Assembly: GCA_029959195.1 (NCBI GenBank)
Contig: CP114125.1
Coordinates: 1 to 64,000 of the forward strand
Source: Dictyophora rubrovolvata
Lineage: Eukaryota; Basidiomycota; Agaricomycetes; Phallales; Phallaceae
Length of the DNA: 64,000 nucleotides
Reading direction: 5' to 3'
The position numbers were made by a program, and so were the translations under genes. This document shows positions 46,101 to 59,300 of this stretch, in pieces. Under the pieces are notes generated by a model that was not told the DNA's origin, searched no databases, and was given only the letters and a program-made list of their open reading frames with translations. How positions within the stretch are numbered: the stretch's first letter is position 1; every line of letters begins with the position of its first letter.

Positions 46101-46381
46101 TTAAGGTCTAAGATCCAGGGCTCATCGGGGTCTATAACATCTTTTTCAGGCGTCTCTGGCACATTGTCTGCTGCTGTTGTCTGTGTTGCCACTAGTGGGG
46201 TCGTTTTCGCAAATGGTGGTATCGAGGGATGTGAAGATTTATATCGTTGTTGTGTTGCAGACGGCGGTGGAGAAGCCGCTGCTGTTGCCATCGCAGACGG
46301 GAAGCTACGGGCAAAGGTGCGATTGTGGTAAGCCTTTGGGTGTGTGCCATGATTGGAGGGGTAACTCTGCTTGGCGCCCAT
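43167..46381 (-). CDS. Long J-like family protein with HPD motif and predicted N-myristoylation
   Basis: Exons 46381-44182 and 44116-43167 encode 1,049 residues. The N-terminus MGAKQSYPSN fits the N-myristoylation consensus (Gly2, Ser6). Residues about 90-300 are charged and helical (EVDQLVHMERQYRLWSLG, then a DEDD acidic run). About 330-740 is Ser/Pro-rich and disordered. A KR/E-rich coiled coil (LRRLEEEQRKQEQQEEERRR) and an Ala run follow. The last ~120 residues form the J-like end: RFRSMPWPVLL, RIAQFIFHAQ, RRLREALLKWHPDRF, VVRALNELLNG. Helix-HPD-helix order resembles helices II and III of a J domain, so an Hsp70 co-chaperone role at membranes is inferred, not shown. The intron (44117-44181) is GT-AG. 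Antisense ORFs over the Ser/Pro tract are shadows. Confidence 0.8.
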
Positions 46382-49300
46382 ACGCGTGACTGACACGCGG
46401 CGCTTACGTACTAGTAACGGAGAGCGCATACAAAAATTGATGAATCGTTTGAATTGGGTGTTGGGTTTTTTTAAAACATTCTTTTTAGCAACCTCTCGTT
46501 TTCCAAATGAGACACGCACTTTGGAGTGAAAGGGAAGGGAAAAAGAGAGAAAAGGGGAGAAAGGAAGAGGACCTTCGCCCGTGACAGTGGTCAAGTGTTG
46601 TTATATATTTATTGCATTTCCTTTATGTATCACACGAGGTAGCAGTCTGGCTTGGGTTTCTTACCGTTGCGGTGCATTCTTACTTTTGAAACATACGATC
46701 CTTCATGTAGAGATATTAAATCACCAAAGAGAACACATGCGAGAGTGGAAAAGGGGAGGAAATATAAGGATTCAGGTGAGGGACTGGACAAAACGTTCAA
46801 CAAAACGATGCAAGTCCCCATTAGATGGGAACATACGCGATTAATCTTGCGGCTGCGAACTTCCATTTGGTTGTGTAGATTAGTTTGTTCAGTTTTTTTT
46901 TGTCTGAGAGTGAAAGGAGAACTAACCTTTGTCTTCGTGCATCCGGATGGGACCGGTATGTGGCCATTGGCCGGGTTTTCCTCAGGGCTCGGAAGAAGGA
47001 GAAGCCGATAAGGGGAACTTCTGTGACTAACAATTAGCAATCATATATCAAGATGTTGATATTTTTGAACGTGGACATTTAGACAGTTGTGTCTTACTCA
47101 CAATGAGCAGGGTATCGGGATCCAGTGACACCAGCCATAAATATCTCTCACTAAAAAGCTAAAGATGGCGTCCTAGCCTATTTCTTCTACGGGATAAGGC
47201 GAAGGACAATCAAACAAAAAGTTTTAAGATCTCACTAAGGAAAAGACACGCATGTTCGGGCGCGAGGCTTCGCATCGCATCCAAGTTGCCTAAAAGTAGA
47301 ACTGAAATTGACAGCCAAATCAAGCTTTGGATCCATCTTTGATGTTTTTTGATGTTGTTTCTTGGTTGGTTCAATGTTGTCTCCTGCCGGAGTTCGTCTT
47401 CGTTCGCAAGAGGCATCCTGAGGCATCGAAGCCACAAAAACCCGGCTCTCAGAAGGTATGAAGAATATGAGGTACAAGTTCCGATGCATATTCAAAGTAC
47501 TTTGGCTTGCATTGGATGAATGACGGCAAACATGTAATATATCGTGTGCAGGAAAGCTGATTTGTTCTGGCTTGACCTAGCTCGACTTGTTGGACAAAAT
47601 TGTATACGGAAAGGACGAGCCCTCAAAATGAGTGGTCAAGTGTTACAAATTCCAGTAACGGTTCCGTATATTATTGTTATATACGATCAGTGAAGTAAAT
47701 CGATCAACAACGTACGGCTTTGATATGTAACGGACTGTAACAGATGAAGTCATTTAAGCGAGACCGACTCGGAGAAAGTCTAGATCTAGAGCAACTGGTA
47801 GAGACGAGTAGCACATCCTGTGTTTATTTCAGCTTGAGCTCTTCAAAAGCACAATAAACATAAAAACTTGCTGGAAAGCAACAAAAAAAAAGATAGAATA
47901 GATCATCCCCCATTTGACCCCAAGGTGAAGCACGTTGTTATACTTAGTCCATGCGGAAACCGCAAGGACAGGCTCCAGGAGTCCAGTTACATAGGATTGT
48001 TGAACAAAAGGCGGGGTTACGTAATCGTCGAACCCTTTACAAATTTAGCCCTGCTCTTACGCTGCCTTTTTTGGGCGACCAGCGTGCCATGCAAAGTTCG
48101 GTGATCTCTGAGCGGCAGAAACGTAACTTTTTATTCAACATTTTTTTTGTTCTTTATCTACTTTGATTAACTTGCATGGCGAATTCAACAAACATATTTC
48201 TCTACATCATTGCCATGTAAGCCTCTCCTCAGCTCCACGGTCATGATTAAGGTTCGCTCATAAACGTCACGGACTCTCGGAAGATTCATTCCTCCTATTT
48301 CAGTGGTTTATAGTGAATGATTCGGCTGCCCTGCTTTCTAATATTGATTATTTTTCCCCCCAAAAGAGCGAGGAGTCGGTGCTGGTAATCAGTTCTTTAA
48401 CAACGCTATCACTGTCAGCTAACGCCATCCATGCAAGACCTCATCATCAACATTTTGTTATGGGTATTGGGTTGGATTCCAGGTGTTTTACATGCATGGT
48501 AAGTAGGTATGGTCTTCCGCTTTCGAGTTCAGCTTTCGAGTTCAGCCATTCGCCATTTCATTCGCATTCGCGAATTCCTTGTCTAGTAAGCGTTTGAACT
48601 TTGGACTGAATATCTACTTTTATCAGGTATATAATTTCGAAGTCATGAACGTTTTTACAACGGCTTCACCCCGATTTCTGTACGGATCTTGGGTTCAGAA
48701 GCTTCCTATTTCTTTGGATGCTACCGTGGTTTTCCTAGCATTGTTGACTGAGAATTTGAGATGTAAAATTAAAAGAAGTGAGGAGTGAAGACTGCATTTG
48801 GATGGTAGTATCCAATTTTTGGTACTCATAGTCATAATCAGACTAGATTAGAGATCAAGAAGACAAGGGTTAGTTGGTTCAAATCTGAGAAGTGCGATGC
48901 CGTGCGATTTCACGTGGACTACTCCGGGAGTGGATTCTGGCACTTCGAGCTCATCATGATTTTAGAACCTTCGGTCCTGAAAAAGCCTATCGATGAAGAA
49001 TCACACCTTGATTTATACATAGTTGTCGCAGCCATCCGAGAGCTTAAACCCGCGGTATTCCGAAGTCAAAGTACGTGCCCAAGTCCCGCCATAATTCTCC
49101 GGCGCCAGTCCAAGCGAGTAAATCGATCAGGAAAAAGGGACTCAGAAGGTACTTACAATCTGTCAACTTGCGATCATTGATAGTTGTACTACCTCGCACT
49201 TCAATATTCAAGCTTCAAGGACTGATAGCTAGTGATCATTATGCATCATGCCTGAAAAAGGGGTCGATCAAAATTCCGGGACGTCCGTCAAGTATACATT

Positions 49301-49750
49301 CTGTGCCGTTATTTCCCATATACACCGCTCGCCGACGTTCTCTGTTCCAATTTCCGCCATTTGTTCTCGCCCTGGTATCTCGTCCAACAACTGCATACAT
49401 AGCTCGGACTACGGATGATAGTCCGGTCCCTACAGGTTCCTCATTCCTCGCTAGGCGTGTACCAACTTGAACCTTGCACCGGGGCTAGTTTCGCTGTGAC
49501 TCTGTGTTTACAACAAAAAGGCCTAATCCCTGTCAGTGAATTTACAGTTTGGAACCTGTAAAATCTCGCCAATTTTCTCTGGAATGAAACCACGCTTTAG
49601 TATTGTCAAACTCGACCCTATTTGATGATAATCCGCGGCGTCTGGTCTCGAATCGGGTTTAAAGCTGAATGGAGGTTGACTGAATCATTTGAATAGAGTT
49701 CCGCGAAGGCTATGATTTCCCTTCAATTCTTCGAGTCTTGCACTGTAACC
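46382..49750. other. Gene-poor region, 3.4 kb
   Basis: Many short ORFs on both strands (for example 46630-47040 minus over 46652-47011 plus) contradict one another and have no family resemblance. The segment next to 46382 is the promoter of the J-like gene. A tRNA-type box B resemblance near 48869 has no matching box A. No repeat or element boundary was found by eye. It may hold a lost gene or a non-coding RNA. Confidence 0.45.
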
Positions 49751-51893
49751 ATGTCAAACGATGAAAGAACGTCTCTACTCGCCCCCGACCAGGAAGCAGG
49801 CTATAATACCACCAACCAGACGTCGGAAAGACGTGAGGCTGTCCATAGTTCAAATGCAGAGACTTCGAACGCCAGTGTAGTGACATTTGTAAGTTCCAGC
49901 TGCGCTTTCCCAATCAAAACCTAACGACATCCTGAAGTTTGCCGCTACATCTGGGTGCATACTTCTTGCTGCACTTGATTCTACCATAGTCACGACCGCC
50001 TTTGCTAGGATAGGTAGTGACATGAACCAACTTCAACGAGCCAGTTGGATTGCCACTTCTTACATGATAAGTCTTACGGCGTTCCAGTCAGTTTCATTTT
50101 TTGACTCTACTCATATTACACCTTGACACACCCTGAGCTAGACCGTTGTATGGAAAGCTCAGTGACATATTCGGTCAGCATTGTTGCATTCCGATACCTA
50201 AGTAAACTTCAACGCTCTAGCAGGTCGCAAATCATGTCTCCTTTTCGCTCATCTCGTTTTCGGTGTCGGATGCTTAACATGCGCAATGGCGAATGACCTT
50301 ACCGGCCTGATACTTGCCAGAATGATTTCTGGAATTGGAGGCGCAGGTTTTATGCCGTATGTCTAGCGGTTATTCTTTGTTCGGTAAGTTGTTGGGGGCT
50401 GACCGATACCAGGCTTGTCACTATTGCTATATCCGACATTGTACCCTTGCGTCAGCGTGGAACATGGCAAGGTAATGATTCCAAAGTACACACTCCATAA
50501 AGACATAGATTAAATATAATTTCTAAGGAATAATAAACCTGATCTCTACTGTCGGAACCGCTGGTGGTGCTCCATTGGGGGGTATCATAGTAGATAATTT
50601 TGGATGGCGATGGTATATATTTCTAATGATCGTTCTAAATACATTGAATACGTTGTCTGTAGGGGATTTGCTGTTCAAGTACCTGTGTGTTTGGTGGGAT
50701 TCATGGCTATATGGTTCGCTTTTCCTAACAAAAGCAAAAGTGACGACGTGGACCGGCGAGAAGCAAACACCTTCGCTAAACTACGCCAAGTCGATTTCCT
50801 AGGTTCGCTGCTTCTCATCGTCATAGTATTCACCCTGCTACTGGGTCTTGACAAAGGAAGCAACGTAGCGTGGACATCACCTATCACTTATATTTCCTTT
50901 GCAATCGCCATCTTGGGAATAATTATTCTTGTAATCGTTGAATCAAATCCGTCGCTCTCCAAAGAATCAGTAGCTCCGACGAGGTTCTTCAAAAATCGAA
51001 ATCTAGTGGCATCTTACATGACATCGCTTTGGTTGATGTCGGTAGGTTCTTCAACCGTATATCAACTTGCTCTCTATGCCCAAGTGCTCAGCCGGAAATC
51101 GGCATCACAAGCCAGTCTGTACATTTTACCCACCATTATAGCACTCGTTGCTGGGCATTTAACGGGGGGGATACTCACGCAAAAACTCGGAAAATTTAGA
51201 GTTCTGATGGTGTCCGCTCATGTTGGCGGTTTCATGTTTGCATGCCTTAATGTTGTGGTAGTTGTTTTCTGGTATCCTAGTTGGGATTTAATTGCTCTCA
51301 CGTCATGTAAGTTTAATTGGCAGTTATCTGAAATGCTCAACGTGGAAAGAACTATGTTCACTCACTTCATTTCATAGGTATGACAATTCTGTCATTCTTT
51401 GGAGGGGTTTCGGCAACTACTCGTTTGGTTGCAATAATAGCAAGTGTCGGTCCCTCTGATCGGGCTGCTGCAACTTCACGTGCGTATGACACCTGAACAG
51501 CTATGAAACCGATACTCAAACCATTTCAGTGTCGTTTCTGTTTAAAACTCTCGGAACAGTCTTTGGACTGTCCCTCTGTAATGCTCTATTACAACAAGTT
51601 CTGCGTATAGTACTGGCCCGAGAGCTTTCTGGCTTTGTATATGACATTGACGAGGTAAATTGCGCTAAATTCCTGTCAATATCTATCGAATTACTCAACA
51701 TTAATAGATCATACACCATGTGAGAGAATCTTTGACCTACATTGATTCATTAGATCCTTCTGTTCAAAATATCGTTCGACAATCGTATTCGAAGGCTTTG
51801 GTGGTTACATTCAAATGTAACGCGTTCCAGAGTGCACTATGTTTGTTTTCTTCATTGTTCATAAGAGATCGGCCTCTTGATTCCCCAAATTAA
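49751..51893 (+). CDS. MFS transporter, vacuolar amino-acid permease type (Fnx1/Vba-like), copy B
   Basis: Ten exons encode roughly 540 residues beginning MSNDERTSLLAPDQEAGYNT. Sequence follows copy A (30759-32914) throughout: LLAALDSTIVTTAFARIG, QRASWIATSYMISLTAFQ, PLYGKLSDIFGRKSCLLFAH, GGAGFMPLVTIAISDIVPLR, ESNPSLSKESVAPTRFFKNR, and the C-terminus SLFIRDRPLDSPN. All nine introns interrupt the same codons as in copy A, and the frame is intact. So both copies may work, and the pair comes from a DNA-level duplication followed by inversion. Vacuolar amino-acid import is inferred from Fnx1/Vba relatives. Confidence 0.9.
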
Positions 51894-52626
51894 AGTCTGA
51901 CTGTTTTATTATATACCCAACATCCTTGTTTGGCGAATGCCCCAAACAACAACATTTACATCTGTATCGGGCAGAGTAATTAATGGATGTATTTCTTGTA
52001 TCTAAACATGATGACGAAATAAAGGGGTTGGGAAATAGATAAAATTGGTATTCTCAAGATTACAAACTAACCGGACGTTGTCTTAAGTTTTGACTGGCGT
52101 TTAATTATTTTGTATCACGTCCACACATACCGGTTCACAGTTACCTCCATTAATTTTGAAATCATGTGAGTCGGGAAGTCGACAAGGTTTATAAAACTTG
52201 TTAGAGTCTTGATCAGTTTCGCTTAGCAAAGAAGGCGGTTAGGATTTTCGTGATATATCAATGTCCAAAATAGAGATAAAAGGAGGGACTTTCACTGAAA
52301 AAATCAACGGAATGAGTATCACACCAATTAATCGTTGGAAAATTTTCGTCTAGAATTCATGCATGATATGAAGTTAGACTGCTGGACTGATAATCGTTCA
52401 CTTTAATTAGTCTAAGATACACCCTAGTACAGACAGTGGCACTTGCTCAGTTTATGTCAGCTAGAATGCATCCTTGATCAGTCGAAACATCCACAGCCCA
52501 TAGCACGAAAATTCAACTTTTCACATTCTAGTAAGCGCAGCTTTTACTAGACACTCTCTTACCCTCGCCATCACCCAGATAGTCCGAATTGTTTTTCATG
52601 TAGGCATGGTGATATAGGATTATAGT

Positions 52627-52706
52627 CGTTTGCAAAATAGTTTTCCTCGGCTAAGCCTCTACTGAATGGTAAGCGAGGTTAGCCGAGGAAAACTATTTTG
52701 CAAACG
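52627..52706. repeat. Near-perfect 80-bp foldback
   Basis: The 28-bp arms 52627-52654 and 52679-52706 are exact inverted copies (CGTTTGCAAAATAGTTTTCC continuing as TCGGCTAA). Inside them CCTC and GAGG extend the stem by four more pairs with one unpaired base. The loop is about 15 nt. It could be a very small MITE, a hairpin RNA source or a cruciform-forming site. Confidence 0.9.
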
Positions 52707-52783
52707 GGAATAAAGTATTTAAACAAGGTTAACGCATGGAACACACCTGACCAGAAAGAGAAATGCAATACTTGCCAACCATT

Positions 52784-52887
52784 TGTCGAAGGTAGCGTCA
52801 GCGCCATAAGTGTGAGCGCTTGCGTAGCTTGTAGCTTAGTCACTCGCTCGCCTAAGGTTCAAGAGCGCTTCGCCTTGAACTCTTAGG
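52784..52887 (+). repeat. Dispersed ~104-bp repeat, copy 1
   Basis: This segment (TGTCGAAGGTAGCGTCAGCG...TCTTAGG) matches, inverted, the segment 63468-63572. Shared blocks include AAGTGTGAGCGCTTG, TAGCTTAGTCAC, CTCGCCTAA, GGTTCAAG and CGCCTTGAACTCTT, with about 75-80% identity by eye. The 3' part can fold on itself (GTTCAA...TTGAAC). GGTTCAAG loosely resembles an RNA polymerase III box B, and TAGCTTAGTCAC loosely a box A, so a SINE relic is possible. Confidence 0.75.
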
Positions 52888-53308
52888 TGAGCTATTCCTT
52901 TTTTGCTTATTATGTATGTGTACTGAAACGCCGCTATGCAAAGTTATGTGAAAAAGGACTTGAAACTGAGACGGGTGTAAATTCAAATTCGCCGTGTGGG
53001 ACGGTAGAGGGGCGCGCGGCGTCGGATAATAAGATTATTAAGTAATCAAGTTCATAAATAGATAACCAGTGCTCACCCAATCGGAAGGCTCTGATGTTGC
53101 ATTGCGCTCTCACGTCAGCTAATTTATCTCCCGCCGCAGGCACCTTTTTCGCACATAAGAACTGCCAACGTAACTGCGTTGGTTCAACGTTGTGGTTACA
53201 ATCGTTTCGAATTGGGAAACCCAACCTCTCGTTTGGTGTGTCCGCCTTGCACGAAGTTCGTTTAGAACCTTGCTGTACACTAAACAACTTACTCAGGCTG
53301 CTGCCATA

Positions 53309-56300
53309 ATGATGTCTCTGTCGGATAAGGTTTTCCTGCGCCAGTTCTGTGCGTTGTGGGCAAAAAATTGGATTGTGCTTTCGAAACACAAGCTAGTGAG
53401 TTTATATCAAGTTATGAATTACTTTTCCTTACACGCTAATGATATAGCTTAATGTGGCACGCTGCCTAATTATGCCTTTCGCCTACGGGATTTTCCTCGC
53501 TGTCGCGCAAATTTTCTTAACAAAGCCCAACCACGTAAGTTGGTCGAATAACTAAAATTTGCTCATTTCACCTTGCATTATATATAAGTATGGTTTAGGC
53601 ACCCCGGCACTCATTCCAGCCCTCGCAGATGTCTTCGATTCCTCACTTGCCCTCGTTTGGTCTGATGGGACGAATTTATCATCATCCGCTCATCCATCTC
53701 CAACTGATGTCATGAACCTAATTATTGATGGACTTTCACCAGCTCAACGAGCATCAGTGAAAAAGGTTGACACACCGGATGACATACCCTTTGCGTGTCC
53801 ACAGAACTTCAACTTGTTTTCTGAATGCTTTGCTGCTGTCGCTTTCACTAGTTTTCCTTCACCGATGAATTTTTCATTAAATTCCATTCCTCGGCCTCCT
53901 CCTTTCAATACATCCTCCATTCCTGGAGTCGCACCGGGATCCTTCAATTCTTCCCAAATATCAAATGATACCGTTATTTTTGCTGCTCCAAACGGAACAG
54001 ATATCATCCCTCCTCAGACCCTGCTCAATTATACCATTCGTGCAGATGCAGGTTTAGGATTCATAGATGTCATTCACCACAAAAGCGACTTTGAAATTCG
54101 TATTCTTCCATTGCAATGGGCCATCGACCAAGTACGGTACTTCCCATATTTATAGTCAATCTACTAATGCATCATCCTTCCACAGGCTATTATACAACTT
54201 CAAACTGGTTCTAAACCACCCAATCCTATGGAGTGGCCGTATTCAATTGAAACAGACAAGGAACAATCACTAAAAACTCGCTTAGGTAGCTTCGTTTTTA
54301 TTTCTTAAGCTTGATAATACTGTTTGACAAAAAAAAAACTATTACAGATTACATCCGTAGTCTTAGAACACTGCTAGTATTGGCGCTATTCATCAACTTT
54401 GTCGGTATTTCATATCAGATTCCTGGATCCTATGTGACAGAGAGAACAATGGGTTTGACAGCTCACTTACGTGCCATGGGGTTAAGAGATCTTCCTCGTA
54501 TATTGTACGTGCCCGATGACTATTATCTGGCTTTTTTCCATAGCTCACATCTGTCCATTGTAGGTCATGGCATACTTCCATTTCCGCAGCTTATCTCCCA
54601 GGATGGATTCTAACTGCTATTTTGTGGCATTTCCGAATATTCACTGGCACGAATGTTGGCTTGATGATTGTGATACACCTGCTAACCGGGTAGGTAGATA
54701 CGGCAGTCAAGGAAAAGGCCCATTTTCATGCTTATAAATGCCTTTTGTAGATTATCTTTGGCGTCATATTCACTTTTTATCTCCCTTCCATCTATTTCGC
54801 CTTCTCTCTCAGCTTCGACATCGACATTCTTGGCTATCCTTCTCGCCATACTTGGCTTGGTTTTTTCCAAAGCAAGCACGGGTGCTGCGACTGTCTTTAT
54901 TCTAATTTTCCCCCCATCGTTCTACGTCTTCGCAATAAGGTGTGTACCTAGCAAAACTTTATTGTCTTTCTAATCCCCTGGACGTTATCTAGAGCTATGG
55001 CTGGGTTTGAGCTTCATCAAATTCCTACCTCAATCATTAAACGGGATCCAGACAACGGGCTCGTTTTGCTACCATTAATTTTAGTGGCATTGGTATGTGG
55101 TTCCATCTTCTTCTACGACACGTCTTGCCTCATTGTTATGTGAAAAGGTTGACGTTTTCCTTTATCCTTACTTGACCGTGCTCTTGGAACGGAGATTTTA
55201 CGATGTCCGAAATTCCCCTCTGAAGGTTCCTTATAGTAGCATTGCCAAGGCTACAGCCTCGATCAACCCTACCCAAAATAAGATGGATCAAGCTCCCGCA
55301 ATAGTAGTTGAACACTTAACAAAACGGTTTCCATCCTCCACGCTGCCTCGAATTTTACGTCCATGGACATGGTTTGGATATCTATACCGCAAAATACGCG
55401 GAATACATACACCCGCTGATGTAGATGGAGTAGTGGCTATTGCTGATTTGTCTTTCTCTGTCCCCCGGGGAGGAATATTCGTTTTGTTAGGAAGTAATGG
55501 TGCCGGGAAAAGTACCTCGCTTGGTATCATCGCGGGACTAACTGATCGTTCTGGTGGATTGGTTGTTTTCCCTGAAGATGATTCGACTTCGTCGGTCGTA
55601 CGCGATCATACAGAGAAGGACGATGGATCATCTGAGGGGTCGCATCGTAAATTACCGAAAGCTCGAGGATCTTTGGGTATCGTTCCTCAAAAGAACGTTC
55701 TGTTTCCTGAATTAACGTGTTATGAGACATTACGATTATGGAGTGCTATCAAACGTCCTTCTGGGCTTATTTCAGGACAAATTTCTGTGGAGAAGACGAA
55801 AGAAGATCTGGAAAAATTACTCGTTGATTGTGGTCTTGACACCAAAATTCACTCGAATGCAGGGAATCTTAGCGGTGGTCAGAAACGCAAGCTACAGTTG
55901 GCCATTGGTCTAGTCGGTGGGTCGGAAAGTATGTCAATTTCTGTGGTCACTATTTCTTTTGTGTTTCAGAATCTCAGATACCTTTATTAGTCGTATTAGT
56001 GGACGAATGCACCTCGGGCGTGGATCCACTCTCAAGAAGATCAATATGGAGAACTTTGACGTCTGTAAAACATGAACGAACGATAGTATTTACAACACAT
56101 GTAAGTTTTTTTTTTCCTTGTCTGTTATCTATTTCCATAACAACATTCCTGTTACACTGTTTGTAGTTTCTCGACGAAGCAGATCTCCTAGCAGACAATA
56201 TCGCGGTTCTAGCTGCCCCTGGGAAACTAGTTGCGGAAGGTTCGCCAGTCTCTCTAAAGTCACGCCTCGGTAAAGGATACACTTTACGAGTTCGGTTTGA

Positions 56301-59300
56301 GGACACAAATGCTACCTCACGTTCCAACGACGTAATGAGACTGATTGGGCCCTTTGCACCAAATGCAACCTATTCCCCATACTCTGCGAACGGGTCCGAT
56401 ATTCTTCTTCACTCTAAAGACTCTCACGTCGTTAAGGAGGTTTTGAGGCTTGTTCAAGACAACATGGCCAAAGTCGGCGTCGTGCACTACGAGGTACATT
56501 CCACCTCCATAGAAGATATCTTTTTGGGTTTAATGGCCTTGGAATCCAACACACTTATTGAAGACGAGCACGAGAAATCAGTATCCCCCAGCGACGAAGA
56601 CCCCAACGACCAACCGGGATATGGATTAAATCTAACTTCGGGTCGGAAGACGCACCCTGTTTCTCAGTCTCTTACGATATTCTACAAGCGGTGCCTGATC
56701 GTTCGAAAGAGTTGGCTACCCCCGTTTTTAGCGGTGATTATCGCAGTTGCGGGATCGTGTATCCCTCTATTCTATTTAAGTAATCGGGTAAACACGTGCC
56801 AGACTACTTTCTCAATAGTGGACCCTACACCTCTTTACTTAGGAGATTCTCAGTTCAGCAGCGTTGGCGATTTACTTACCCCTGGAGGCGAAGCTCTAGT
56901 GTCTCCCCCCAATCTGACTGACGCCCTTGGACCCAGTGTGGCGGAGGTTCCAACTGTTTCGATCCCCAATAATAGTACTTTCGTTCAGACGATCTTATCG
57001 AATTTCATGAACCTTTCTTTGGGAGGAGTCTCCATCGATTTCAATACTGATAAAGCTTTGGTGGCTTGGCAAGCTTCCCCACCGGGCCTCACTGCCCCCA
57101 CAATGTTAAATCTGGCTTCTAACATCCTATATAACCGTGCATTGAACGTTTCCGGCCGCGCTGCGAATCTGCCGAGTATTATCGCTGCTGATTTCCAAAC
57201 TCTTCCTTTTAAAAACCCTGGATCGCTTCGTGCCTTGGACTGGGTGGCTTTTTATGGCGCTGCAATGGTTGTTTTCTCCAATTTCATTTTCTTGCTAATT
57301 ATTAACATAATCAATGCATGATAGGGTGTATTTCCTGCATTTTTCGCATTGTACGTTTCTATGGAACGACGTACCTCTATCCAGGCCATGCAGTTCTCAA
57401 ACGGGTTAACAAACCCTATCGGTCTATGGCTCGGCCATCTATTGTTCGATAGTATATTTTGTATCATCTTGTCTACGATCATTACTATCGTCTTCGCTAC
57501 TGTCTCAAATCAATTTAACGGACTAGGATATATGGCAAGCACCTTTTTTGTTTTCATACAGTGCTACGGTCTTAGACGTACCTATCACAGTGGTTGATAA
57601 TGGTTCTTTACGGGATTGCAGCCGCGTTATTTGCATACTGTGTAACTCTATTCACGCCTTCGCCCCTGGCGGCCTTTGCAGCTGTTGCAGGATATCAAGT
57701 CATTATCTTTATTGTAAGCGCAACATCAAGCTGTTTTTGTTAAAGGATTTTGCATTAAAGCAATTTTTAGCTTTATATATCTGCGTATTTATTAACGCTC
57801 ACCTATGCGAAGACCTCGCAGGCAGCAAGTATTATCTCAACAATTCGTACGTTAATGAAACTTCTATCATGCGATTCAATTATTCATTATTTACGCAGAT
57901 TTCACTATTTCTCTCCTATCTCCAGTAGCCAGCATCGTAAGCTCTTTGATATATAAGAATCAACAAATCCTCTAATTTCGCAACCCAAATTTGTAGCTAA
58001 GAGCCTGTTTCGTGTCTATCGACCTTTTCACTCTACTGTGCACTAATAACGACCTGATACTTTCTTCGCTTGGAGAAATCACAAAATTCGGTGGACCAAT
58101 AGTGTATCTCATTGGACAGAGCTTGGCTTACTTTATGATCCTTGTTTATTTCGATTCTGGCTCGGTATTACCTCGTTGGCTACAGTTTACGCGTCCCAAG
58201 CTTCGTGAACCGGATCGTCGATCCGATTCAATACTGCCGCCAGATGATGTCATTAGAGAGGTGAAAGAAGTAGAAACCTTGGTAGACGACCCATTACGGG
58301 TTGTACATGTTTCAAAGACTTTCGACGGGTCAAACAAAGCTGTAGATGATGTCAGTTTCAGGGTACCTCAAAATACAGTTTTTGCTATGCTTGGACCAAA
58401 CGGGGCCGGTAAGTCCATAAAAAGCGTTGCGATTCATCACTCTAAACTGTTTATAGGAAAAACCTCCACTTTCAACATCATCCGTGGTGACATAACGCCA
58501 GATTTCGGCGACGTGTATATCAACCAAACATCGATCATTTCGCATCCCAATACGGCAAGATTGCAGCTCGGTGTTTGCCCTCAATTTACTGCTATTGACC
58601 CTCAATTGACAGTACGCGAGCATCTTCTCATATACGGGCTGTTGAAAGGTCTACGAAGAGGTCCCGAAATGGAAGAGAATATCTCTGTATTGCTCCGGGG
58701 AACGACATTGACACCTTACGCCAACCGTCTGGCAAGTCAACTTTCTGGGGGAAATCAACGAAAGCTGTCATTCGCTATCAGCTTGATTGGTAGGTTCCCG
58801 TGCATGGGACCATGTGAATTGTTATTGAAACGCTTTTAAGGTAATCCCTCCGTCGTTCTAATTGACGAGTACTCGACGGGAATCGATCCCGCCACTAAGA
58901 GGAGCATGTGGGTTACTTTCAGAAAAATGGCGGTGGGGAAGGCCGTTGTTATTACCACCCGTAAGCTTTTTCTTCCAATGTTTTTTTTTTGACATTACAA
59001 TTATACTTTCGCAGACTCTATGGAAGAAGCTTCTGCCTTAGCGAACAAAGTTGGCATTTTAGCGGGAAAGATGCTGGGTAAGAATAGTATGCATCCTTAT
59101 CAATACTCAGCTGACCGTGTATAAAATATATTAGCCGTTGGTTCCATGGACGAATTAACGGGAAGGCACGCTCTTTATGAAGTTCATTTCCCAGCACGTA
59201 CTCGCGAGGAAGTTACCAAAGCTCAGGCTCTCATGGCTAGCATTCCGGGTTCGCGATTGGCCGATGACGTTGCGACTCGCTTCGAAGTTCCCATCTCCAC

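Larger units (their letters stand above)
51894..53308. other. Repeat-bearing intergenic region, 1.4 kb
   Basis: No gene is supported. It holds the 80-bp foldback at 52627-52706 and the dispersed repeat at 52784-52887, listed separately. ORFs at 52934-53389 (minus) and 53094-53452 (plus) overlap each other and the ABC gene start, and are rejected. The ABC promoter lies in the last few hundred bases. Confidence 0.5.

Noticed and set aside
46630-47040. Overlapping ORFs of 136 and 119 codons on opposite strands
   Set aside because: Mutually exclusive, low-complexity, no family resemblance.
52820-52880. tRNA gene in dispersed-repeat copy 1
   Set aside because: The putative box A and box B are only about 20 bp apart and no cloverleaf can be drawn.
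57310-57335. In-frame TGA and TAG in the ABC gene, suggesting a pseudogene
   Set aside because: They fall in a 57-nt intron from GTTGTT to GATAG; removing it gives the conserved GAAMGVFPAFFALYVSMERR.
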